Assembly: GCF_017052585.1 (NCBI RefSeq) | Contig: NZ_JAFFHZ010000001.1 | Span: 3,700,001 to 3,764,000, forward strand | DNA: 64,000 nucleotides | From: Paenibacillus apiarius | Lineage (GTDB): Bacteria; Bacillota; Bacilli; Paenibacillales; Paenibacillaceae | Direction of reading: 5' to 3' | Shown here: positions 35,761 to 43,930 of the stretch, in pieces | How positions within the stretch are numbered: the stretch's first letter is position 1 | How the letters are laid out: every line of letters starts with the position of its first letter | Notes under the pieces: generated by a model | Database searches by the model: none | What the model was told of the DNA's origin: nothing | Seen by the model: the letters and a program-made list of their open reading frames with translations, nothing else | Program-made: the position numbers and the translations under genes

Positions 35761-36567
35761 TTAGCCGAGAAATGCTTCGCGCACGCGATTCCAAAACGGA
35801 AACGGCCGGTAGCGGATGAACGTCACGGACTGATCGGCAACCCGGCAGCGAATCGAACGCAAATGGTCAATGGGAATGTTCACATGATCCACCGTCAGCA
35901 GCAGCTTCTGCTTCTTGCGCGGATGAATGTCGAAATGGTGATGTTGGGGCAAAATAAGCGACGACCCCAGCGTGCGGTACACACGGTTGTTGATGGATGC
36001 GATCTCGGCAAGCTGAATGGACGGGATGGAAGGGTGCACCATGGCCCCGCCAAGGCTCTTGTTATAAGCCGTGCTGCCGGATGGCGTAGATACGCATATC
36101 CCGTCGCCGCGAAACATTTCGAACAGTTCGTCATTAATATCGATTTGAGCGACGAGCGTATTCTCTACGCCCTTCAACGTAAATTCATTCAAGGCAATAT
36201 ACATCCTCTTGCCAGTATCCTCTCCGTCCACTTGCAGCTCAATGAGCGGATACTTCACGATGCGCGGATAAATCTGGTCCTTCGAACGGTTCTCGGCCAT
36301 CAACTGAACGAGCAGTTCGATTTCATCAGGCTTCCAATCAGCGTAGAAGCCAAGATGGCCGGTATGAATCCCGACGAACGCGATTCTATCAAGTTGGCCG
36401 ACATAGCGGTGAAAGGCTTGAAGCATCGTTCCGTCGCCACCGATCGACAGAACAATCTCGGGCTCTTCATCGTCACAAATGAGACCTTGGCCGTGGGCTA
36501 AACGGTGAAACGTCTCGGTCAAAGTGACAGAGATCTCGTCTCCTCGGTTTAATATTGCGTATTTCAA
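35761..36567 (-). CDS. nadK: NAD kinase
   Basis: Phosphorylates NAD to NADP. 268 residues from a TTG start at 36567, which has AAAGGAG nine bases upstream; an ATG further upstream (36618) has no site. The hallmark GGDGT is at residues 43-47. The second family motif is seen in VSTPSGSTAYNKSLGG, and the NE pair in ALNEFTLKG. Length matches the Gram-positive enzymes. Same direction as ylbJ, 124 bases downstream of it. Confidence 0.93.
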   Translation of the reverse strand: MKYAILNRGDEISVTLTETFHRLAHGQGLICDDEEPEIVLSIGGDGTMLQAFHRYVGQLDRIAFVGIHTGHLGFYADWKPDEIELLVQLMAENRSKDQIYPRIVKYPLIELQVDGEDTGKRMYIALNEFTLKGVENTLVAQIDINDELFEMFRGDGICVSTPSGSTAYNKSLGGAMVHPSIPSIQLAEIASINNRVYRTLGSSLILPQHHHFDIHPRKKQKLLLTVDHVNIPIDHLRSIRCRVADQSVTFIRYRPFPFWNRVREAFLG

Positions 36568-36691
36568 GGCGCTGACTCCTTTGTTATGCGTTAATGTATA
36601 ATCTTCTTTATCGAACATATCAACTACATATTATACGTTCCGCCACAGGAATACAATCGCCATTTCGGGTAAAGATGGCTGACAATGCAAG

Positions 36692-37954
36692 TTATTTGCG
36701 ATTCAAGCGCACTGTCTCGATAAAGAAGGAGAGGAGGCACATCAAGATAAAAAAGAGCGCTGCCAGCACAAGTCCGACTCGCGTTGAACTCCAAGCGGTC
36801 TCCCAAGGAGACATCCATGCAGCGGAGTCCCCGAGGAATGGAAGCCAAGCAGGGAGCTGCGGCTCCAATCGCATGAGGAACGGATACAGCCAGTATGCGG
36901 CCACAGCAGCTCCCACACTATGGATAAGCCTGGCCAATAGAAACGGCATGTACCTCAGATCGCTTTGGTTCATGATACTGGCAATTTGTGCATGGACCGA
37001 CAATCCGGCCCATGACAGCACCCAGGCGGCTGCCACCACCTGTGCATGGGTGCCGGCAGTGACGGCGGCGCCTGCGCTTTTCGCCCCTAAGGTCACTTCA
37101 AATAAGCCTCCCGTGAAAGCGGGAGCAAGATTCGGGGATAAATGAAAGGTCTTCAGCAGCAGCTGAAACAAATGTTCCCAGAACTGCATAACTCCGATGA
37201 CGGCAAGCAAATCCATGACAACGGAAAAGAAGACGACAAGACCGCCGACCACGATCATGAGTTTCAATGAGGAATCGATTGCTTCTTTGAGCAGGGTGCC
37301 CAACGGCCGGCCATCCTGTTTCCTCGCTTCGTGCATCGCTCGAAAAGCTCTCCGGAAAATGGACGCCTTCTGGACTTTCCCCGAACCATCTGCAGGCGAT
37401 GGCTCATCAAGCGGCGTCAGCGGCGCATGCGGCGCGTAAAATCGCATGATTATCCCGACGACAAGCCCGGAGCCATAATGAGCGAGCGCGAGGGTTAAGG
37501 CAAGGCGGGCATCTCCGAAGAAGCTGACCGCCACGGCTCCGATGAGAAAGATAGGATCGGACGAGGTAGTGAACGCAACGAGCCGTTCGCCTTCTTCTCG
37601 CGTAATTAAATTTTGTGTGCGCAGCCGTGTCGTCAACTTGGCGCCTACCGGGTATCCGGAAGCATAGCCCATCGCCACTACGAAGCCCCCGATGCCAGGA
37701 ATACGGAACATAGGGCGCATGACAGGGTCAAGCAGCATCCCGATAAAGTGCACAATGCCAAAGCCTAGCAGCGCTTCGGAAATAATGAAAAAAGGCAGCA
37801 GCGAAGGAAACAGCACGTCCCACCAAATGGACACGCCGCGCGTGGCTGCGTCCAAGACAGTGGAGGGGTGCGCTGCCATTAGCATGAGAAATAGGCCGCA
37901 TATGCCTGCGATGAGCAATAGCGCCAAATAAGAACGGCTTGTCCTGTGTTTCAT
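36692..37954 (-). CDS. ylbJ: sporulation integral membrane protein YlbJ
   Basis: 420 residues with about eight to ten membrane helices. It has the YlbJ family features: N-terminal WWDVLFPSLLPFFIISE, MGYASGYPVGAKLT, and FEVTLGAKSAGAAV in the second half, two related Gate-like repeats. In Bacillus ylbJ is SigE-dependent and needed for spore cortex formation. The ATG at 37954 follows GAAAGGAGAG; the frame stays open upstream but without a start signal. A cytoplasmic linker of about 50 residues (PLDEPSPADGSGKVQ...) separates the two membrane halves. Confidence 0.9.
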   Translation of the reverse strand: MKHRTSRSYLALLLIAGICGLFLMLMAAHPSTVLDAATRGVSIWWDVLFPSLLPFFIISEALLGFGIVHFIGMLLDPVMRPMFRIPGIGGFVVAMGYASGYPVGAKLTTRLRTQNLITREEGERLVAFTTSSDPIFLIGAVAVSFFGDARLALTLALAHYGSGLVVGIIMRFYAPHAPLTPLDEPSPADGSGKVQKASIFRRAFRAMHEARKQDGRPLGTLLKEAIDSSLKLMIVVGGLVVFFSVVMDLLAVIGVMQFWEHLFQLLLKTFHLSPNLAPAFTGGLFEVTLGAKSAGAAVTAGTHAQVVAAAWVLSWAGLSVHAQIASIMNQSDLRYMPFLLARLIHSVGAAVAAYWLYPFLMRLEPQLPAWLPFLGDSAAWMSPWETAWSSTRVGLVLAALFFILMCLLSFFIETVRLNRK

Positions 37955-38178
37955 GGGCACTCTCCTTTCACAAGGCCTGCACGCATTACTCCCTTCAAAC
38001 ATATGATGAGATAAAGGCAAACATGCCAAGCACCAGCTTATCGTACGTCTCCAATCGAATTTTGTAATCAAAATGTAAAGTAAACGCTTGCAGAAGAACG
38101 TATATTTTTGGGTATCGTTGTGATAAAATAAATGTAGAGAACGATGAAACGCGTAGTAGTTCGTTAGGGGTGATGAGG

Positions 38179-38280
38179 ATGGGTATAATTGCTGGCATCC
38201 TTGTGTGCGCTTTCGTCTATGTCATTCGAGAGTCGTTGATGGGACCGCAGGAAGAGGATTGGGAAAGGTATTATAATTAA
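38179..38280 (+). CDS. 33-residue membrane peptide, unknown
   Basis: A short gene encoding MGIIAGILVCAFVYVIRES and then LMGPQEEDWERYYN: one membrane segment and an acidic cytoplasmic or external tail. GGTGATGAGG lies directly upstream, and a rho-independent terminator lies 7 bases after the stop, so the unit is complete and probably expressed. I know no named family for it. Confidence 0.6.
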   Translation: MGIIAGILVCAFVYVIRESLMGPQEEDWERYYN

Positions 38281-38287
38281 GTCACGG

Positions 38288-38312
38288 CGCTGAATTCATT
38301 CAGCGTTTTTTT
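38288..38312 (+). terminator. terminator of the 33-residue peptide gene
   Basis: CGCTGAA pairs with TTCAGCG and is followed by TTTTTTT. Confidence 0.8.
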
Positions 38313-38468
38313 GTGCAGATATACGTATGCAGCAGCCAGCATCTTCCTGAAATGAATTGAAAACAGGGTGCTTTTGTAATAAAGTTGAGCAGAGAGTACT
38401 ATTATTATAGGGCTGAAGGAGGGGAGTCTGATGTGCTTACCCTACTTGCGCCAAAGACAGGAGTGCGT

Positions 38469-38849
38469 ATGGAAAGATATAGCCAGACGATATATGAAGC
38501 GATCGGGGGGGAAGCGACCGTTCGGCGGATTGTAGAGGCATTTTATCCGAGGGTGCAAGCTGACCCTCTAATCGGGCCGCTGTTTCCGGAAAATATTATG
38601 CCTGTCATGGAAAAGCAGTTCATGTTTCTGACGCAATTTTTCGGAGGACCGTCACTCTTCTCCGATGAATACGGCCATCCGATGATGCGGGCGCGCCACA
38701 TGCCGTTCCCGATTACCCGCGAGCGTGCGGATGCATGGCTGGGCTGCATGCGCGAGGCGTTGACAGAGATCGGCTTGGAGCCTTCGCTGCGAGACATGGT
38801 GTTGGAACGATTATCGGGACCGGCCTATCATTTTGTTAACACCAATTAG
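38469..38849 (+). CDS. truncated haemoglobin (group II, YjbI-like)
   Basis: 126-residue 2-on-2 globin: TIYEAIGGEATVRRIVEAFYPRVQADP (with the GG turn and B-helix Phe/Tyr), LFPENI, KQFMFLTQFFGGPSLFSDEYGHPMMRARHMPFPITRERADAWLGCM (proximal His in RARHMPF), and the C-terminal helix ending. These proteins bind oxygen or nitric oxide through haem. The ATG at 38469 has CAGGAG upstream; a longer reading from 38385 has no site. Single gene, not next to a yjbH-like gene. Confidence 0.88.
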   Translation: MERYSQTIYEAIGGEATVRRIVEAFYPRVQADPLIGPLFPENIMPVMEKQFMFLTQFFGGPSLFSDEYGHPMMRARHMPFPITRERADAWLGCMREALTEIGLEPSLRDMVLERLSGPAYHFVNTN

Positions 38850-38931
38850 TTCACAGCATAAGTTCCGATAATGTGGTAAAGTTCCCTCATCACTTATGCT
38901 TATCAATCAGCAAGAAGGAAGGGACACTATA

Positions 38932-39651
38932 ATGGAGGTTGAACCACTTTACCTGCTACAAGTGGAATGCCCATATTGCAAGAATACATTCCAATCGTCA
39001 CGCGTACGATCGCGTTTTAAAAAGCCGATTCGCATTGACAGCGATTTTTGTCCGCATTTCGGTGAGGATAAAGTGAATCCCGACTTTTACGTTGTGCGGG
39101 TCTGTCCGGAATGCGGCTGCGCCTCGACAGAGAATTCGCTGAAGAATTGGCTGCCTGCCAACCGGGAAGCTTTTGAAGAAGTCATCGCTTCCCAATGGAC
39201 ATCGCGGGAATACGCTGGCGAGCGTACATGGGACCAAGCGCTAGAAACCTATAAACTCGCCTTGTTGACAGCCCAGACGATCGGGGAAAGCAAACGCGTC
39301 GTTGCCGGTCTGCTGCACCACATTGCGTGGCTCTACCGCTACCGGAACGATACGAACAACGAGCTGCGCTATCTGCGTTTTGCCCTGGATTCGTATATTA
39401 TCGTATTCGAGCACGAATGGCGCGATCAGAACGATGCCCGCCTCATTTATATTATCGGTGAGCTATACCGCCGGCTGGGCGATCTGAATGAAGCTGCCAA
39501 GTGCTTCGCCCGGATTATTCACGACAAGCGCATTATGGATGCCGCGATGATTCGTGCGGCACGCGAGCAATGGGCCGTCCTTCGGGAACAGATGGCGGAG
39601 GAAGGAGATGCGCCGCCTGCCGTTAGCATCAGCGGGGGATTCACACAATAA
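38932..39651 (+). CDS. DUF2225 family protein
   Basis: 239 residues. The N-terminal metal-site region has CPYCKNTF and, after about 50 residues, CPECG, a likely zinc ribbon. The rest is a helical, TPR-like domain (TWDQALETYKLALLTAQTIGESKRVVAGLLHHIAWLYRYR, NELRYLRFALDSY, LIYIIGELYRRLGDLNEAAKCFARII). The family is widespread in Firmicutes and of unknown function. The ATG at 38932 has GAAGGAAGGG upstream; the frame opens earlier at 38896 without a site. Confidence 0.82.
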   Translation: MEVEPLYLLQVECPYCKNTFQSSRVRSRFKKPIRIDSDFCPHFGEDKVNPDFYVVRVCPECGCASTENSLKNWLPANREAFEEVIASQWTSREYAGERTWDQALETYKLALLTAQTIGESKRVVAGLLHHIAWLYRYRNDTNNELRYLRFALDSYIIVFEHEWRDQNDARLIYIIGELYRRLGDLNEAAKCFARIIHDKRIMDAAMIRAAREQWAVLREQMAEEGDAPPAVSISGGFTQ

Positions 39652-40133
39652 TGTTCACTGGCAAGCTGGTTCCTGAGAATATAAGGGAGCCAGCTTGCTT
39701 GTTGTTGCCGTGATTGGGTATGAAGAGTCAGCTTTTTTATTTTGAGGATTGATGACTAGGTGGATAAGGGGGGAAGTGAACTGCAAAAGGCAGTTTATTT
39801 TGCTGAAAAATTCCTTCTTCAGCATTTCAAATGCAAAAGTGCAGTTAAAATAAAAAATTCCCTCTATATCAGCGATTTTCACGAAAATGAAATGCACATT
39901 TGCAGTTAAAGACCAGTGATGGCGAGTTATTAGATTTAAATAAGTGTACTATTGCAGTTCAGTGCCATTGAAATGTGAACCATGAGACTGGCAAGGGCCA
40001 GTTAGCCAGTTCCGGGCGTTGCAAGGCAAGCTCGTATTAAGTAGAGGCGGGCAAGATGCTGCAGATGGATGGGACAGTCAATCATCATTTCATACAGGTC
40101 GGTTTTTTGGGTAATATTCAGTGTTGAAAAAAG
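39652..40133. other. 480-base gene-free region containing degenerate repeats
   Basis: No ORF with a ribosome site is visible. It holds the imperfect tandem repeat at 39783-39910 and a further related end (ATTGCAGTTCAGTG, 39951-39964). The remainder shows nothing I can name. Confidence 0.6.
39783..39910. repeat. imperfect tandem repeats of a 50-60 bp unit
   Basis: Units begin at 39783, 39833 and (partial) 39893. Shared pattern: GCAAAAG-GCAGTT, then AAAAATTCC, TC, CAGC, ATTT and AAATGCA. The units differ by small indels and substitutions, and each begins and ends with TGCA-type boxes. The region is AT-rich, noncoding and probably structured. Confidence 0.6.
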
Positions 40134-40203
40134 AAAAACCCCCTCAGCACATTGAAGTTGTTACTACAAGGTGCTGCATCAATGTGCAGAGAGAGGGGTG
40201 TCC
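40134..40203 (-). terminator. terminator of the yycC-like/small Cys protein operon
   Basis: Read leftward: CCCCTCTC..GCACATTG pairs with CAATGTGC.GAGGGG around a 25-base loop, then TTTTTCTTTTTT. Confidence 0.75.
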
Positions 40204-40211
40204 GTCGAAGA

Positions 40212-40442
40212 TTAACGAATCTGGCGGTCAGCCAACAAGTAATCGCTATCCGCGTCGATGAGAACGATGCGGTTCCGGCAGCATGGGAACACGAGCAGCC
40301 GTTTCTTGCCGTCGCGGATATCCGGCAGTTCTTGCGGTTTCAAGGGGAGCAAGACGTTGTCTTTATGACAGAACGGGCAGCTCGAAACATAAATATCTCC
40401 CATGATGTGATCGTAAGGCAGCGTATTCTCTAATGGTATCAT
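40212..40442 (-). CDS. small cysteine-containing protein of unknown function
   Basis: 76 residues. CPFCH near residue 22 and FPCCRNR near residue 53 could form a zinc site, in a protein otherwise rich in hydrophobic and acidic residues (ENTLPYDHIMGDIYV, IVLIDADSDYLLADR). No named family is recognised. The start overlaps the end of the upstream YycC-like gene by 4 bases, so the two are translated together. Followed by a terminator. Confidence 0.65.
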   Translation of the reverse strand: MIPLENTLPYDHIMGDIYVSSCPFCHKDNVLLPLKPQELPDIRDGKKRLLVFPCCRNRIVLIDADSDYLLADRQIR

Positions 40443-40621
40443 TTCGAATTCTCCGCCGAAGTGTGATTTTTGGCAGCGGAAGAGTCAGCATCGGCTTGGG
40501 CCAGCTCGGCAAGCTGCTTCAATAAAATATGCTGCGGCATATGCATAAGCTGCTCCACGGGGACGCCGAGCGCTTTCGATAACTTCAACGCGGTATCCGC
40601 TGAGATTTGCAAAGGTCTCAT
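40439..40621 (-). CDS. YycC-like small protein
   Basis: 60 residues: MRPLQISADTALKLSKALGV, then PVEQLMHMPQHILLKQLAEL and a polar tail. The MHMPQHILL core and the N-terminal MRPLQ pattern resemble the YycC-like family of Bacilli, whose function is unknown. GGGAGGATTATAGCGC before the ATG gives a good ribosome site. First gene of a two-gene operon. Confidence 0.7.
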   Translation of the reverse strand: MRPLQISADTALKLSKALGVPVEQLMHMPQHILLKQLAELAQADADSSAAKNHTSAENSK

Positions 40622-40705
40622 GCGCTATAATCCTCCCTGTGCGAGTAAGTTTAATTTTGGTATAGTTTAGTTATACACGGTCAAGGTGCAAAACTCAAAT
40701 AGTTG

Positions 40706-40735
40706 CGTGTTCAAAAAGAGCTTTTTGAACAACCT
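40706..40735 (-). repeat. dispersed 30-bp palindromic repeat, copy 2 (inverted)
   Basis: CGTGTTCAAAAAG-AGC-TTTTTGAACAACCT; its reverse complement matches the element at 9768-9797. It lies in the gap before pepF. Confidence 0.75.
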
Positions 40736-40782
40736 ATTATGCCTTCCGTTACCAATAATATTCGCAGAAAGGTGTGTGTGGC

Positions 40783-42573
40783 ATGAAACAACCGTTAAGC
40801 CAAACGTGGGATTTGGATGTCATTTTCTCCGGAGGCGCGGAGTCTGAAGCATTGCGACAATCGCTTGCAGCCGCAGAACAGGATATCGCGGCACTGACCG
40901 GCAAGCTTAAAGAAATGTCTGCTCCGCAGACGTTGGAGGATACGAAGGAACTTGTACATATAACTGAACAACTGCAGGATGTAAATAAACGCCTCCATGA
41001 AGCGGGGGCTTATGTCGGTTGCCTTACAGCACAAAACATTAAAGACAAGAAAGCGGTTCAATTGTCCGGCCGCATTCAAACGCTGGGCGCGCAGCTGCTT
41101 ACAGTCGATACGCTGTATGATGAATTGCTGCGCAGCATGCCGGACGAAGTCTGGGCAGCTTTCGTGAAGCTTCCGGAAAATGATGGCATCGCCTTCAACT
41201 TGAATGAGCGCCGTGAATGGGCTCAGGAGAAGATGTCCCCCGAAAAAGAAGCGCTCGTCGGCGATCTGGCTACAGACGGCTATCACGGCTGGTCGGAAAT
41301 GTACAACACGGTCATTTCGCATTTCCGGATCGACTATGAAGAAGAGGGTACAAAGGTACAGCTATCCGCCGGTCAAGCGCACAATAAGCTGTCGCATCCC
41401 AACCGCGAAGTCCGTGAACAAATGTTCAAGCTATGGGAAGAAGCATGGAGCGAGAAGGCGGACTTCTGCGCAGACGCGCTGAATCGTATTGCCGGGTTCC
41501 GGCTGAAGTTGTATGAGCATCGCGGATGGGACAGTGTCTTGAAAGAGCCGCTTGCCATGAACCGCATGTCTGAAGAGACGTTGGACGCCATGTGGAATAC
41601 GATTGTACGCAATAAGCCGAAGTTCGTCGCATATCTGGAGCGCAAAGCCAAGCTGCTGGGCGTAGAAAAATTGACGTGGTGCGATGTGGAAGCGCCGCTG
41701 GGCGGGACGCAAGCGACGATTTCGTATGATGAGGGCGCAAATACTATCGTTGAGCAGTTCGGCAAATTCAGCCCGCGCATGTCTGACTTCGCCGTGCAGG
41801 CTTTCGAGAACCGTTGGATTGAAGCGGAAGATCGTCCTGGCAAGCGTCCGGGCGGATTCTGCACCTCGCTTCCGGTCGTGAATCAAACACGGATATTCAT
41901 GACATATGCAGGTACGCCTTCCAACGTGTCTACGCTGGCGCATGAGCTGGGTCATGGCTATCATCAATACGTCATGGACGGATTGCCTGCATTTGCGCAG
42001 CAATATGCGATGAACGTCGCAGAGACCGCATCGACTTTTGCAGAGATGATCGTATCTGATTCTGCTGTGAAGCAGGCGAAAGACGAGCAGGAGAAGCTGG
42101 CCTTGCTGGAGGACAAGATTCAGCGTTCCATTGCTTTTTACATGAATATACATGCTCGCTTCCTGTTCGAGACGCGTTTCTTCGAGAAGCGCAAAGAAGG
42201 ACTCCTGTCCTCCGAGCAGTTGTGTGCTCTAATGGAAGAGGCGCAAAACGAAGCGTTCTGCGGGGCTCTTGACTCGCTGCATCCGCATTTTTGGGTTTCC
42301 AAAATGCACTTCTATTTCACGGATGTTCCGTTCTATAACTTCCCGTACACGTTCGGTTATCTATTCAGCACCGGACTGTATGCGCGCGCATTGCAGGAAG
42401 GCGAATCCTTCGCTGCCAAATACGATGCGCTGCTGCGCGATACAGGTGTCATGACAGTCGAAGCGTTGGCCGAGAAGCACCTTGGCGTCGATCTGACGAA
42501 ACCGGATTTTTGGCAAACCGCAATTGACGTTACGCTCAAGGATGTTGAATTGTTCCTGCAAATGACGGAATAA
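40783..42573 (+). CDS. pepF: oligoendopeptidase F (M3 family)
   Basis: Cytosolic zinc metallopeptidase that cuts peptides of about 7-17 residues, working with peptide import. 596 residues, close to the family length. The zinc motif HELGHGYH starts at residue 387, with the third ligand Glu in NVAETASTFAEMI. The N-terminal helical domain is the usual PepF one. The ATG at 40783 follows AAAGGTGTG; a GTG at 40774 is less likely. It is a single gene. The opp operon elsewhere in this window could supply its substrates. Confidence 0.93.
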   Translation: MKQPLSQTWDLDVIFSGGAESEALRQSLAAAEQDIAALTGKLKEMSAPQTLEDTKELVHITEQLQDVNKRLHEAGAYVGCLTAQNIKDKKAVQLSGRIQTLGAQLLTVDTLYDELLRSMPDEVWAAFVKLPENDGIAFNLNERREWAQEKMSPEKEALVGDLATDGYHGWSEMYNTVISHFRIDYEEEGTKVQLSAGQAHNKLSHPNREVREQMFKLWEEAWSEKADFCADALNRIAGFRLKLYEHRGWDSVLKEPLAMNRMSEETLDAMWNTIVRNKPKFVAYLERKAKLLGVEKLTWCDVEAPLGGTQATISYDEGANTIVEQFGKFSPRMSDFAVQAFENRWIEAEDRPGKRPGGFCTSLPVVNQTRIFMTYAGTPSNVSTLAHELGHGYHQYVMDGLPAFAQQYAMNVAETASTFAEMIVSDSAVKQAKDEQEKLALLEDKIQRSIAFYMNIHARFLFETRFFEKRKEGLLSSEQLCALMEEAQNEAFCGALDSLHPHFWVSKMHFYFTDVPFYNFPYTFGYLFSTGLYARALQEGESFAAKYDALLRDTGVMTVEALAEKHLGVDLTKPDFWQTAIDVTLKDVELFLQMTE

Positions 42574-42647
42574 GCCAGAAGCGCGGCGGCATTTCCTCTT
42601 AGGCGCAGGAGCGCAAGTAGAGCAATCTGGAAAGGAAAGACCTCATT

Positions 42648-43832
42648 GTGACATCGAATCGCTTGTTAAAGATGTTTCATGCTTTGTTCTATTCCATCAA
42701 TGCGCTGCTCATCCCTTATTTGCCGCTCCTGTTGCGGGAGCGGGGGTTTCAATCCTTTGAAGTCGGAACGTTGCTAATGCTGGGGCCTTTCCTTGCAATG
42801 TTCGCTCAACCAGTCGCCGGGCTCTTGAGCGACCGTATAAAGGCGATTAGACCGCTCCTGCTCGGTTTATGGCTCGGAAAAGGAATTGCCGCTGCCTGCT
42901 TGTTTTTGTCTACAGACCGCATTACGGCTGCAGTCAGTCTGCTTGTGCTGTATATTTGCTTTCTGCCGGCTGTTTCCTTGCTTGATACGCTGACGGTCAA
43001 GTCGGCGACGGCGGTCGGCCAGTCTTACAGCTCGATTCGAATGTGGGGCTCGGTCGGATTCACGTTAACCGCCATCGTGATGGGGCAGATGTTCGACTTA
43101 TGGGGCGGGGTCGACTCGCTGTTCTGGATGTACGTGCCGATATGGGGCAGCCTGTTCGTGAGCATGTTCTTGCTGCAAGAACCGCCGCAGGAAGCGGCGG
43201 GCGCGGAAGCTGCAGTAAATGCAGCCGTGCTGAAAAAAGCGCTTTCCGTGCCCTCTCTGCTCCTCTTTTTGACGCTTATCTTTATCATTGCCATGCCGCA
43301 CCGCATGAATGATGCGTTGTTGTCGCTGCATATGAACGACTTGGGAGCCTCATCGGTACAGGTGTCATGGGCCTGGGCCGTCGCCGGATTAAGTGAGGTA
43401 ATCGGCTTTGCCATGATGACCAGACTGATGCGGCGCAGCCGAATGCTGAAGCTTCTAACACTGGTCAGCGCCCTATATGCGATAAGATGGCTCATATATG
43501 CCCTTGTGAAGGAGCCATGGGTAGTTGTCGCGCTTCAGGGAGCGCATGCGATTACGTATGCGGCGCTATGGGTGCTTGCAATCGAATTTGTCGTGCAGCT
43601 TCTGCCGAAGCAATTGGCAGCGACGGGGCAAGCGTTGCTCGGCATGGTGTTCCTCGGACTCGCCGGCATTGCTGGAGGTATGAGCGGTGGAGCGCTGCAG
43701 GAGGCGTACGGTGGTCAGGCCATGTACTTATACGGCTTCGTCTGCGGGTTGACAGGCACAGTTGGATTCATGCTGTGGCTGAGTAGAGAGCGCAGGCGTT
43801 CCGCTCGTACCGGAAAGCATAGGATAGGCTGA
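42648..43832 (+). CDS. MFS transporter (MFS_1_like/PPP family)
   Basis: 394 residues with about 12 membrane helices. It has the N-terminal LFYSINALLIPYLPLLLRERGFQSFEVGTL pattern and the GLLSDRIKAIRP loop (the MFS motif between helices 2 and 3). SYSSIRMWGSVGFTLTAIVMG resembles the LacY/NupG-like 'MFS_1_like' group. The substrate is unknown. The start is GTG at 42648 after GGAAAGGAAAG. A terminator follows 18 bases after the stop. Confidence 0.87.
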   Translation: MTSNRLLKMFHALFYSINALLIPYLPLLLRERGFQSFEVGTLLMLGPFLAMFAQPVAGLLSDRIKAIRPLLLGLWLGKGIAAACLFLSTDRITAAVSLLVLYICFLPAVSLLDTLTVKSATAVGQSYSSIRMWGSVGFTLTAIVMGQMFDLWGGVDSLFWMYVPIWGSLFVSMFLLQEPPQEAAGAEAAVNAAVLKKALSVPSLLLFLTLIFIIAMPHRMNDALLSLHMNDLGASSVQVSWAWAVAGLSEVIGFAMMTRLMRRSRMLKLLTLVSALYAIRWLIYALVKEPWVVVALQGAHAITYAALWVLAIEFVVQLLPKQLAATGQALLGMVFLGLAGIAGGMSGGALQEAYGGQAMYLYGFVCGLTGTVGFMLWLSRERRRSARTGKHRIG

Positions 43833-43850
43833 TCGGCCGTGAAAGGGCGA

Positions 43851-43885
43851 AGGGCTGCAGATCTTGATGATCTGCAGCCCTTTTT
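43851..43885 (+). terminator. terminator of the MFS gene
   Basis: AGGGCTGCAGATC pairs with GATCTGCAGCCCT, short loop, then TTTT. Confidence 0.88.
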
Positions 43886-43930
43886 GACTCGGGGGAAGAT
43901 GAACTGTTGTCACGATGCAAGCTATTTGTT

